A program made the position numbers and the translations under genes. Source: Caldilineaceae bacterium SB0661_bin_32 (GTDB lineage Bacteria > Chloroflexota > Anaerolineae > Caldilineales > Caldilineaceae). From it: DNA of 64,000 bases. Positions 34,162 to 42,257 of this stretch are shown piece after piece. The notes beneath the pieces are model-generated. The model was not told where the DNA came from. It saw nothing but the letters and a program-made list of their open reading frames with translations, and searched no databases. The stretch is from contig VXMH01000071.1 in the NCBI GenBank assembly GCA_009841235.1, forward strand, positions 1 to 64,000, in the 5' to 3' direction. Positions within the stretch are counted from its first letter, which is position 1. Every line of letters begins with the position of its first letter.

Positions 34162-34461
34162 ATGATGACCCAGCTTCTTCAACAGGCTTACGAGAGAGCC
34201 GCGGCACTGCCGCAAGAGGATCAGGATAGACTCGGGCGACTTCTATTGGCGGAATTGGAATCTTACAAGAGGCGATCCAATCCTTCTGGTCAATCTGAGT
34301 CGGAAGGCCGAAGGAAGCTGTTGGACGATGAGCTTTCGACTCCCGCTCCTTCAAAAACGCTTGAAGATCTGTTTGGTGTTTTTGCCGATGGCAAGCCCGC
34401 CCGCTCCAAATCAGAGGAGAGAGAAATTTCGCGCGGCGCACGTTCTGCCAGATATAGATGA
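34162..34461 (+). CDS. Antitoxin-like small protein (partner of PIN toxin)
   Basis: 99-residue protein, MMTQLLQQAYERAAALPQED, a pattern common in small antitoxin-like proteins encoded before PIN toxins: a Leu-rich helix, then a charged, probably disordered tail (Ser, Glu, Arg rich) that would bind the toxin. The ATG at 34162 follows GGGGTGTCGG. Its stop overlaps the toxin ATG by four bases (ATGA). TATACT at 34091-34096 could be its -10 box, but no good -35 is seen. Confidence 0.65.
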   Translation: MMTQLLQQAYERAAALPQEDQDRLGRLLLAELESYKRRSNPSGQSESEGRRKLLDDELSTPAPSKTLEDLFGVFADGKPARSKSEEREISRGARSARYR

Positions 34462-34868
34462 CGAATTATCTCCTTGATACGAATGTCCTCATCAGATTCT
34501 TGCGCGATGACCATGAAGAGCACTCTCCGGCTGCCCAAGGGCTGTTCTTAGAAGCACTCTCAGGAGAATGTTTACTGATTTTGACGGACATTGCAGTTGC
34601 CGAAGCTGTATGGGTTCTTCTGTCCGTTTACAAGATCGATCGCAGGCAGATTGCGGAAGAGTTACAGAACATTGTTAAAAGTCCAGGCGTTCGTTGTGTG
34701 AATCGAAATCAAATGTTAGATGCTTTGGATCGCTTTGCCTTAACAAGATTCGATTTCTTGGATTGTTATCTGGCCGCCATGGCCGCTGCCTCTGGCGACC
34801 ACGTTGCGACCTTCGACAATGACTTCGTCAGATTTAAGGACGTCCTGCGTTGGGACCATGGCGTCTGA
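34458..34868 (+). CDS. vapC: PIN-domain toxin, VapC-like endoribonuclease
   Basis: 136-residue PIN-domain protein, expected to cleave RNA with a metal-binding acidic pocket. Asp7 (LLDTNVLIRF), Glu49 (IAVAEAVWVL), Asp102 (FDFLDCYLAA) and Asp120 or Asp122 (TFDNDFVRF) fit the PIN tetrad. It overlaps the upstream antitoxin-like gene. Base use differs from its neighbours: I counted 52 G+C in bases 34621-34740 (43 percent), against 40 in bases 33841-33900 (67 percent), consistent with recent transfer of a toxin-antitoxin module. Confidence 0.85.
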   Translation: MTNYLLDTNVLIRFLRDDHEEHSPAAQGLFLEALSGECLLILTDIAVAEAVWVLLSVYKIDRRQIAEELQNIVKSPGVRCVNRNQMLDALDRFALTRFDFLDCYLAAMAAASGDHVATFDNDFVRFKDVLRWDHGV

Positions 34869-34959
34869 AAGAGCAAGCCGCGTAGAACCTGAAGATGCGT
34901 GAAACCGGCCGCACTCCTGTGTGGGCCGTTGCATACTTTCACTCTTCTCCTTATCCGCT

Positions 34960-35274
34960 CTAACTGAACAGAATCGTCACCAACAAAGCGCACTCTTCTT
35001 CCGCCTCCAGTGCGTGCATCGTCCCTCCCTCCAAGAAGAGCCATGAACCTGGAGATAAGGATCGCGGCTCGTCCCCAACGAAAAAGGTGCAACTGCCGCT
35101 GAGGCAGTGGACCGTAATGGTCCCGTCAACTTTGTGCGGTGGAATCTTCTTGCCCGGGCCGAGGTAGACGCGAATTGCCTCGAACTCTTCTTGCTTGACG
35201 ACGGCGGTCGAAGCCGTTCCGCCAAAGGTGTTGAGGTCAACTACCCTTCCATGTTTTGCATGCTCTACAGCCAT
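34960..35274 (-). CDS. Small cupin-domain protein
   Basis: 104-residue single-domain cupin. Metal-type residues are suggested in IPPHKVDGTITVHCLSG and the second cupin motif at GSWLFLEGGTMHALEAE; one histidine of the usual set seems replaced, so metal binding is uncertain. GGAG lies upstream of the ATG. It begins 20 bases after the stop of gcvT on the same strand and probably shares its transcript. Role unknown; cupins of this size are often sugar-binding or dioxygenase-like. Confidence 0.78.
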   Translation of the reverse strand: MAVEHAKHGRVVDLNTFGGTASTAVVKQEEFEAIRVYLGPGKKIPPHKVDGTITVHCLSGSCTFFVGDEPRSLSPGSWLFLEGGTMHALEAEEECALLVTILFS

Positions 35275-35294
35275 TTCGCCAATTCTCCTTTATG

Positions 35295-36386
35295 TCACTG
35301 TCTCGCCTTGTAGAACGGTCGTCTGCAAATACGTGCCCGGCGCGGCCTGCCGCGGATCAGTACGTGGATCTCCGAACCGATGCGGGTCATACCACGCGGC
35401 AGATATCCCAACCCGAAAAATCTGTCCAGAGTTGGGCTCTTCATGCCGGTCGTGACGTGCCCGACCACCTGCCCCTCGAGACCGATGATCCCATACTCCT
35501 CTCTGGGAACGGCCTTTTCAATCATTTCGAAGCCCACCAGATAGCGCTCGGTTCCCTCCAGCTTCACTTTCAGCAATGCGTTGCGCCCCAGGAAGGCCGG
35601 TTTCTGCAGGGCGACGACCCAACCGAGCCGCGCTTCGTAGGGGTTGGTCTTGGCGTCGATTTCGTGGCCGTATAGCGACATGCAGGCTTCGAATCGTAAA
35701 CTGTCGCGGGCCGCAAGGCCGCAAGGCAGAAGACCATCGCGCGTCCCCTCCGCCAGAAGAGCATCCCAGAACGGGACCGCCTTGTCCGGAGGCAAGTAGA
35801 GCTCGAAGCCGTCCTCACCCGTGTAACCGGTGCGGCCCAGGAGCATCTCGACCCCCCCGACCTCAGCCTGCAGAGCCGTGCGGGGCGGCGCGGCTGAAAT
35901 GTCGGAGGGGCTCATCCTGTTCAGGATGGCGGCTGCCTTCGGGCCTTGCACGGCCAGCATATATGTCTCGTCCGAAATGTCGGTCAACTCCACACGGTAC
36001 CCATGGGTGAAGCTCTGCAACCAGGTAAAGTCCTTCTCCCGGTTGGCGGCGTTGACGACGATGAGCCACTTTTCCGGCAGGCGGTAGATGAATATGTCAT
36101 CAACGATCGTGCCGTCATCATAGCAGAGCAGGCTGTAACGGGCCTCCCATTCCTTCACCGAAGAGACATCCGCTACCTGCACAAATTGCAGAAACGACAG
36201 CGCGTCCTCGCCGCTGAGCGCAAACTGGCCCATGTGGTCGATATCGAACACCCCGGCGGCGGTACGCACGCTTCGATGTTCCGCGTTGGGCCCGGCCGTG
36301 TACTGCACAGGCAGTTCGTAGTCGGCAAAGGGAACCATGCGTCCGCCCAGTCCTACATGTCGGTCGTAAAGTCGGGTCTGTTTCAT
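35295..36386 (-). CDS. gcvT: Glycine cleavage T-protein (aminomethyltransferase)
   Basis: Tetrahydrofolate-dependent aminomethyltransferase, 363 residues from the ATG at 36386 (AAGGAAT upstream). Family motifs: N-terminal RLYDRHVGLGGRMVPFADYE with VQY following, then DIDHMGQFALSGEDA, the folate region GYTGEDGFELYLP and LRFEACMSLYGHEID. Length matches GcvT (about 360-370). No gcvH, gcvP or lpd gene is nearby, so it may serve a glycine cleavage complex encoded elsewhere or be a paralog acting on another methyl or aminomethyl donor. Confidence 0.87.
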   Translation of the reverse strand: MKQTRLYDRHVGLGGRMVPFADYELPVQYTAGPNAEHRSVRTAAGVFDIDHMGQFALSGEDALSFLQFVQVADVSSVKEWEARYSLLCYDDGTIVDDIFIYRLPEKWLIVVNAANREKDFTWLQSFTHGYRVELTDISDETYMLAVQGPKAAAILNRMSPSDISAAPPRTALQAEVGGVEMLLGRTGYTGEDGFELYLPPDKAVPFWDALLAEGTRDGLLPCGLAARDSLRFEACMSLYGHEIDAKTNPYEARLGWVVALQKPAFLGRNALLKVKLEGTERYLVGFEMIEKAVPREEYGIIGLEGQVVGHVTTGMKSPTLDRFFGLGYLPRGMTRIGSEIHVLIRGRPRRARICRRPFYKARQ

Positions 36387-36703
36387 TAATTCCTTGTCTC
36401 CAAAACCGCGCCGGGTCTCCCCGGAATCACTCAGAACAAACAGCACTGATCATACAACAAAACGGCAGGGAATTGGCAAATATTTGAAGGATTCGCCGTC
36501 GCTTGGGAACGGGGACGAACTTCGGGACAGAATGCCGTCTTTTCCAACTTTCAAGAGCCGGAAAAGCGTGCGCGTTGACAGGAAATGTCCATTCGTTATA
36601 TTCTGAAAGTTCAGTGACCAGTAGTGAGTCGTCAGAAAACCCTCGCAGCGACCGGTATGGCCGGCCACTGGTCACGCCCTGCTGGCCTTGCGCGCGAAGA
36701 GTA
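36387..36703. other. Divergent intergenic region (317 bases)
   Basis: No gene is supported. It holds the strong promoter at 36575-36602 for the propeller-ATPase gene. For gcvT on the minus strand I see only a TATGAT (36454-36449) with no well-spaced -35. Confidence 0.5.
36575..36602 (+). promoter_or_regulatory. Sigma70-type promoter of the propeller-ATPase gene
   Basis: Perfect TTGACA (36575-36580), 16-base spacer, TATATT (36597-36602), about 100 bases before the ATG at 36704. Because this element is clearly upstream of 36704 and inside the longer open frame, it argues for the 36704 start. Confidence 0.72.
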
Positions 36704-39700
36704 ATGTTCAAACGTTCATCAGCAACAGACAGATTTCACAGGCGCGCCGCGCTTCTGCTGGTCGTCGGGGCTTTCGGCCTGCTTTTCTGGCCCGCTCGGG
36801 CCCTCGCCGACGGAACCCTGATTCCTCCCTGGTCCGACTACACACAGGAAGACGGTCTGGCCTCCAACAACGTTCTGGCGGTTACGGTCGGCGAAGGGGA
36901 AGTCTGGTTTGGGACCGATCACGGCATCAGCCGCTTCAACGGCGCCTGGCATTCGTGGATGGAAGGCGCCGATCTGCAGGGCGGTGTGTATAGCTTGACT
37001 CTCGGTGAAACCAGCTCAGAACTCTGGGCGGGAACGGCAACCGGCGCTGTCCTCGTCTGGAATGGAAGCGCCTGGGACCTGCTCACGCGGCTGGATTCTC
37101 CTGTGCGGGCCCTGCACTACACGGGAGGCCAACTCTGGATCGGCACGGCGGCCGGCCTCTATCTTTGGAACGTTGACGCACCGTCCCACGTGACCGGGCT
37201 GGACGAAGCATACATAAACGTTATCGGCAGCTCGAACGGCGGAGACAGTATCTGGGTGGGAACGTCCGATGGGCTCTGGCTCAGGCAGGACGGCCGCTGG
37301 AGCGCGATTGGCGAAGCAGAAGGGCTGCCCGTACGGGAAGTTACCGCCCTGTGGGCCGATACCGCCGGACCGGTCTGGGTGGCGGCAGACGGCAACATCG
37401 CCTGGCGGGATCCCTCCACCGGCGCCTGGGAACAGGTTGAGACCGACCCTTTGCATGCCCGTGAACGCGTGCGCATCACTTCGCTGGCCGGCGATGGCAT
37501 CGGCACTGTCTGGGTCGGCACAGAAGGCGGCGGATTCTTCCGCCTCGTCGAACGTGAGGTCGAACCCTCTGCATCACTGCAATACAACCTGATCCCACAG
37601 TCGATTAACAGCGGGGAAACTTCCTTCATCCATACGGTCGCGGTCGACCGGGCCGGCTCTCTCTGGCTGGGTACCGTTTCCGGCGTTTTCCGTTCGGACA
37701 GGGAGATCTGGGGACGAGAGATTCACCCCCCGGCCGCAAGCCCTGCCAACGAGATTCAGACGATGCTTGCCGACGAAGAGGGCCGCCTCTGGATCGGCAC
37801 GCGAGGAGAGGGGATCCGCCGCAAAGCCGCCGGCAACGGCCTGGCCGACGAGGCCTTTTTCGATGTGGAGAGCGGTCTCCCCAGCCTCTTTGTCACCGAT
37901 CTCGCCCTCGACGCGTCGGGCCGTATCTGGGCCGGCACGTGGTGGGGCCTCGCGTCATTGGAACCCGGCGCGGAACTGTGGACACAGCCGGTTCCTCCGG
38001 AGACCCTCCCTTCGGCACTGGTGACCACCGTCTTGGCCTGGGAGCGTCAACTTTGGATAGGCACCGACAACGGTCTGGCGCGTTACGACTTTGACACCGG
38101 CGTGTTGTCAATTGAGGAGGCCTTGACCCAACAGGTCGTGCAGGACCTGGCGCTGGACGCCTCAGACCGTCTGTGGGCGGCTACTGAGAGCGGCGGCATA
38201 TTCGTCGGCGAACCCGATGGTGGATGGACCCGGTATCAGGCCAGCTCGGAGGCGGGTCAGTCGATCTTCGGGGACAATGTCGCCGCCCTGGTCTCGGACC
38301 CGAAGGCCCCCGGCGCCATGTGGGCCGCCGTCAACCAGCACGGCCTGATCTATTTTGACGGCCAGGTCTGGCACGATCGTACGGCCAGCGCCCGTCTTCC
38401 GAGCAAGCTTTTCTACGATCTGTACGTCGACCCGGTCGACGCCTCCCTGTGGATCGGCAGTGAGGGCGGCGTCACCCGCTATGACGGCCGCACATGGGAA
38501 ACACTCATCGTCGAATCGGTCCTTCCGGCCGCGTCCATCTCTTCAATCGTTCGCTCGCCGGGCGGGCTCTATTGGTTCGGCAGCAGAGAAGGGCTGACAT
38601 TCCATCGCCCGGATTCGATGCCCCCCTGGATCAGGATCAAGGACATATCGGGCCAGGCCGAACTGATATCTGCAAATGCCTGGCAGGTGGAATCCGACGG
38701 CAATATCATCATTGGCTTTGAGGCAGGTGATCTCTATACGCCGCAATCTGAGCTCGTCGTCCTCTACCGGCTAAGTCCGCCTGGAGAACTCGGCCAGTGG
38801 CAACTCCTGGACCGGCCTTTTCTGGAGCTGTCCGACTTCACCGAAAAGGGCCAGTATACGCTCGAATTTCAGGTGCGGGATTTCGCCTTCACCTATTCCG
38901 AGATAAGCAGCGTATCTTTTGAGGCAGAGCCGCTGCCCGCGCAGGTGCGGCTGCCCCTGCTGGGGTCGATCCGCACAGACTATCTCATAACGCTGATCGT
39001 CACCGGCTTGCTGGCGCTCATCGGCTTCGGCTATATGGGTATCGAGGTCATCCAGACCCGCCGCCGGGCACTGGACGCCGTCGTCCGCTCCTTCAATCCC
39101 TTCATCAGCGGCGAGCCGGTGCGACGAGAGGACATGTTCTTCGGCAGAAGGGAGATGCTGCAGAAGATCGTGGATACATTGCACAACAACAGCATTATGA
39201 TTCACGGCGAACGCCGGATCGGCAAGACGACGCTGCTCTATCAGCTGAACAACCATCTCTGGGGCCTGGAGGATGAGGAATACTGGTTTGTGCCGCTGTA
39301 TGTGGACCTCGAGGGCACTGAGGAGGATACATTCTTCCATTTCCTGATGGAGGAGATCCTGCACACGGCTTCGACGCTGTCCGGGCTTACGCCGGAGACG
39401 AAAGATGCCCTCCAGGACCTTCTCTACTATCGCCCCGGCCACGAACAGTACACCGACAGAGAGTTCATCAGAGATCTGCGCGATGTGATCAAGGCATTGC
39501 AGCATTTTGGTGAAGAAAGTCATCCCGACAAGCACCTGCGCCTGATCCTTCTGATGGACGAAATGGACGTCTTCAACGCCTACGATCACCTGATGCAGCA
39601 GCGGCTGCGGCGCATCTTCATGCGTGACTTCGCGGCAACGCTCGGAGCGGTTATCGCCGGCATCCGAATCAGCAAGGAATGGGGTCGAATCGAGAGCCCC

Positions 39701-40000
39701 TGGTACAATCTGTTTAATGAGATCGAACTGGAGCCCTTTACCCGCGAGCAGGCGATGGAGCTGCTCACCGAGCCGGTACGAGGCTTTTACCGCTATGAAC
39801 CGGGGGTCGTGGACTTCATTATCGAAAACTGTGCCGGTCGCCCCTTTCGCATTCAACAGTACGGCCTCGAGGCGGTCGGGCGCATGCTCGCAGACGGGCG
39901 GCGCACGATTACGATGGCGGACGCCGTATTCGCTCATGGGCATATTCAGCAGATGGGTGATACCATCAATATCGGACTGAGTGAAAACGACGACACTTAG
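36704..40000 (+). CDS. Two-component-type propeller sensor fused through one membrane helix to a P-loop STAND/AAA-type ATPase
   Basis: 1098 residues. A hydrophobic signal segment covers about residues 15-35, ending A-L-A. Then come 14 repeats of the form W-x-G/A-T/S-x-x-G (for example VWFGTDHGISRF, LWIGTAAGLYLW, LWIGTDNGLARY, LYWFGSREGLTFH) from about residue 66 to 628. Fourteen repeats are expected for two seven-bladed propellers. A Y_Y_Y-like domain (about 640-745) and one membrane helix (about 760-782) follow. The cytoplasmic part has a Walker A GERRIGKT (about 835-842) and Walker B LILLMDEMD (Asp952, Glu953). The extracellular half matches sensors of hybrid two-component systems that read oligosaccharides, but no histidine kinase is present. 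The ligand is likely outside the cell, and the output is unknown. Start at 36704 gives the signal peptide. Confidence 0.85.
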   Translation: MFKRSSATDRFHRRAALLLVVGAFGLLFWPARALADGTLIPPWSDYTQEDGLASNNVLAVTVGEGEVWFGTDHGISRFNGAWHSWMEGADLQGGVYSLTLGETSSELWAGTATGAVLVWNGSAWDLLTRLDSPVRALHYTGGQLWIGTAAGLYLWNVDAPSHVTGLDEAYINVIGSSNGGDSIWVGTSDGLWLRQDGRWSAIGEAEGLPVREVTALWADTAGPVWVAADGNIAWRDPSTGAWEQVETDPLHARERVRITSLAGDGIGTVWVGTEGGGFFRLVEREVEPSASLQYNLIPQSINSGETSFIHTVAVDRAGSLWLGTVSGVFRSDREIWGREIHPPAASPANEIQTMLADEEGRLWIGTRGEGIRRKAAGNGLADEAFFDVESGLPSLFVTDLALDASGRIWAGTWWGLASLEPGAELWTQPVPPETLPSALVTTVLAWERQLWIGTDNGLARYDFDTGVLSIEEALTQQVVQDLALDASDRLWAATESGGIFVGEPDGGWTRYQASSEAGQSIFGDNVAALVSDPKAPGAMWAAVNQHGLIYFDGQVWHDRTASARLPSKLFYDLYVDPVDASLWIGSEGGVTRYDGRTWETLIVESVLPAASISSIVRSPGGLYWFGSREGLTFHRPDSMPPWIRIKDISGQAELISANAWQVESDGNIIIGFEAGDLYTPQSELVVLYRLSPPGELGQWQLLDRPFLELSDFTEKGQYTLEFQVRDFAFTYSEISSVSFEAEPLPAQVRLPLLGSIRTDYLITLIVTGLLALIGFGYMGIEVIQTRRRALDAVVRSFNPFISGEPVRREDMFFGRREMLQKIVDTLHNNSIMIHGERRIGKTTLLYQLNNHLWGLEDEEYWFVPLYVDLEGTEEDTFFHFLMEEILHTASTLSGLTPETKDALQDLLYYRPGHEQYTDREFIRDLRDVIKALQHFGEESHPDKHLRLILLMDEMDVFNAYDHLMQQRLRRIFMRDFAATLGAVIAGIRISKEWGRIESPWYNLFNEIELEPFTREQAMELLTEPVRGFYRYEPGVVDFIIENCAGRPFRIQQYGLEAVGRMLADGRRTITMADAVFAHGHIQQMGDTINIGLSENDDT

Positions 40001-40087
40001 TCCTTTTATCCGCTGAGCCAGACTAGAGCTTTCTCCCGACACGGGAAACTGGCTGTCGAAGTCAAAAAGAGGAACGCCCGCAGCGTT

Positions 40088-41425
40088 ATGCGTAATCCTT
40101 ACACCGTTGGCCGCTGGCTGCGCGGGCCCGACCACTACGGCCGGGAGCAGCTGCTCGAATACTTGATAAACGCCGAGGACCCCGCCATCTGGGTCGTAGG
40201 CACGCGTCGCATGGGCAAGACCTCGATGCTGCGGCAGCTTGAATGGCTGCTGACCGGGCAGGAAGGCGCAAGCGCAGTTCCTCTGTTTTGGGACCTGCAA
40301 GGAAGTGAAACAAAGGACGATTTCGACTACGAGCTGTTCCTTGCCGTCGAAGACGAGATGCCCAGGTTTCAGGCCTACGGGGTCGATGTAAGCGCTCTCT
40401 ACAATCAGGACGCGATTCAAATCCTGCGCACCCTGCAACGTGCTCTGAGAGCCCATGGCAAGCATCTGCTCCTTCTCATCGACGAAGCCGAAGCCTGGAT
40501 CAGTCTGGCCAGGAATGACTACCAGGCCCTGGCGCGGCTCCGCAAGGCCTTTCAGAACGGTGGAATGCGCACCATAATGACGTCGACCAAGTTGCTGATG
40601 CAACTGAACGACCTGACCCGAAACTGGCTCACAAGCCCGTTTCTCTTTGGTTTCACACTCGTAAACCTGTGGAACCTCGAACCCGAGGCAAGCGTTAGCC
40701 TGGTGTTGCAGGAACAGAGCAACACGCCCGTCAACGTCGAGCGGGAGCGCGTCGACGAAATACTGCGGCACTCGCACCGCCATCCCTACCTGGTGCAGAC
40801 GCTCTGTTACCGCCTGTTCGAGGAAAAGCAAGGAAGAGGTTCTTTGCGGGAGATTCGCGAGGAGGACTTGCGGGCCGACCACCTGCTTGCCGGGTTTTTT
40901 GAGGTAGACTTCAAGTGTCTCGCCCCAACCGAAAGGCAGATACTGTTGACCGTTGCCCGCCAGGGCGTCATCAGCGAAGAGGAGCTGGTGGCCAAGACCG
41001 ACAACGAGTCAATCGATCAGATCTCGATGTACGTGCATGGCATGAACAATCTCGGTTACCTGCAGAGGGTCTACAGCCGGGCGGATGGTACGGCAGCGCC
41101 CCCTTCCCACGATGAATTCCCGCGCTGGACAATCGGCAACGAGTTTCTGCGCCGCTGGATGCTGGAAAACTACCAGGAGCTGGCCCAGACCCTGTACTCC
41201 GACGTGAGCGATTACGGGGTCGAAACTCTGCTTGAAATGGGGCGCAAGGTGGAATTGGACTACCTGCAACACGAGATCCCGGAACTGCAGGGGCGGCTGG
41301 AGTCGTTACTGGCAGCATACAGCGGACATGCCGATCAAACGCCGCCGGAAGTCTTGCAGGAGATTCAGGAACTGCGCCGGGAGTTGGAGAAAGCCAGCGC
41401 TCAGCTACGCAATCTGGCCGAATAG
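40088..41425 (+). CDS. Soluble P-loop ATPase (AAA/STAND-like) with winged-helix and coiled-coil tail
   Basis: 445 residues, no signal peptide or membrane helix, so cytosolic. Walker A GTRRMGKT (residues 38-45), Walker B LLLIDEAE (Asp132, Glu133), and a sensor-like segment TIMTSTKLL. The region after about residue 260 looks like a winged helix (SEEELVAKTDNESIDQISMY, then LGYLQRVYSR), and the last 70 residues are charged and probably a coiled coil. The opening NPYTVGRWLRGPDHYGREQLL resembles the start of the ATPase part of the preceding gene (NPFISGEPVRREDMFFGRRE), so the two are related. It lies 87 bases downstream of that gene and nine bases before ubiE. Confidence 0.82.
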   Translation: MRNPYTVGRWLRGPDHYGREQLLEYLINAEDPAIWVVGTRRMGKTSMLRQLEWLLTGQEGASAVPLFWDLQGSETKDDFDYELFLAVEDEMPRFQAYGVDVSALYNQDAIQILRTLQRALRAHGKHLLLLIDEAEAWISLARNDYQALARLRKAFQNGGMRTIMTSTKLLMQLNDLTRNWLTSPFLFGFTLVNLWNLEPEASVSLVLQEQSNTPVNVERERVDEILRHSHRHPYLVQTLCYRLFEEKQGRGSLREIREEDLRADHLLAGFFEVDFKCLAPTERQILLTVARQGVISEEELVAKTDNESIDQISMYVHGMNNLGYLQRVYSRADGTAAPPSHDEFPRWTIGNEFLRRWMLENYQELAQTLYSDVSDYGVETLLEMGRKVELDYLQHEIPELQGRLESLLAAYSGHADQTPPEVLQEIQELRRELEKASAQLRNLAE

Positions 41426-41434
41426 CCGGGAAGA

Positions 41435-42211
41435 ATGAACTCGTCCACGCCTCCCCCCACAGCCGAAAAGGCCGCGTACGTCAACCAGATGTTCGCCGGG
41501 ATCGCGCATCGCTACGATCTGCTGAACCGGCTCATGACCGGTGGGCAGGACGTGAACTGGCGTCGCGAAGTCGTCGCGCTGTGCCGGCTGCCGGCCTCCG
41601 GCCGTCTTCTCGACGTGGGCACCGGCACCGGCGACATCGCTTACGAAGCCAAACGCACGCATCGCGACGCAGAAGTGATCGGCTGTGACTTCACATTCGA
41701 GATGATGGAAGTGGGACGCCGCAAGAGAGCCATTCGCTCTCCCCGCTTTCCCGGCGGGGGGAGGACGGGGCGCGTCGAATTCGTTCAGGGTGACGGCCTG
41801 CATCTGCCCTTTGCCGACGGCTACTTTGACGCAGTTACGAGCGGCTTCCTTCTGCGCAATGTGACCGACGTTGACACCTGTCTGGCTGAACAGCGGCGGG
41901 TGACCAGGCCGGGGGGACGCATCGTCTGCCTGGAGACATCGCCGCCCCCGCCCACGATGCTGGAACCGCTGCTGCGTTTCTATATGCTCAGGGTCATCCC
42001 TGTATTTGGCCAACTGTTCTCGACCGGGATCGGGACAGATGGAAAAGTTTTCCGCCCGCGAGACTCGGCCTATAGGTATCTGCCGCAAAGCACGGTCGCC
42101 TTCCTGCAGCCGGAAGAGATGGCGCGGCAGGTCGAACGGGCAGGATTTCGGCACGTCTCCTACGTGCGAAAGATGATGGGAACGGTCGCCATTCACGTGG
42201 GCACGGCATGA
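41435..42211 (+). CDS. ubiE: UbiE/MenG demethylmenaquinone methyltransferase
   Basis: 258-residue SAM-dependent C-methyltransferase that carries out the last methylation of menaquinone (or ubiquinone). The N-terminal signature YVNQMFAGIAHRYDLLNRLM, SAM motif LLDVGTGTGDIA and the mid motif FADGYFDAVTSGFLLRNVTD are diagnostic of the family, as is the C-terminal AFLQPEEMARQVERAGF. The start ATG follows GGGAAGA and is only nine bases after the ATPase stop. In a Chloroflexota host this implies menaquinone respiration. Confidence 0.9.
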   Translation: MNSSTPPPTAEKAAYVNQMFAGIAHRYDLLNRLMTGGQDVNWRREVVALCRLPASGRLLDVGTGTGDIAYEAKRTHRDAEVIGCDFTFEMMEVGRRKRAIRSPRFPGGGRTGRVEFVQGDGLHLPFADGYFDAVTSGFLLRNVTDVDTCLAEQRRVTRPGGRIVCLETSPPPPTMLEPLLRFYMLRVIPVFGQLFSTGIGTDGKVFRPRDSAYRYLPQSTVAFLQPEEMARQVERAGFRHVSYVRKMMGTVAIHVGTA

Positions 42212-42257
42212 GCGCCCTTGGCCCTCCAGCCGTTTCCGCCGCCGGGAGGACAAGCCT

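Noticed and set aside
36449..36480. Possible gcvT promoter (TTGCCA and TATGAT on the minus strand)
   Set aside because: The spacer is 19 bases, too long for a confident call.
36503..36703. N-terminal extension of 67 codons on the propeller-ATPase
   Set aside because: It would place the promoter inside the gene and move the signal peptide away from the N-terminus.
38771..40882. Long open frame (703 codons) on the minus strand across the two ATPase genes
   Set aside because: It mirrors the plus-strand genes, shows no domain motifs or ribosome-binding site, and is expected in high-GC DNA with strong codon bias.
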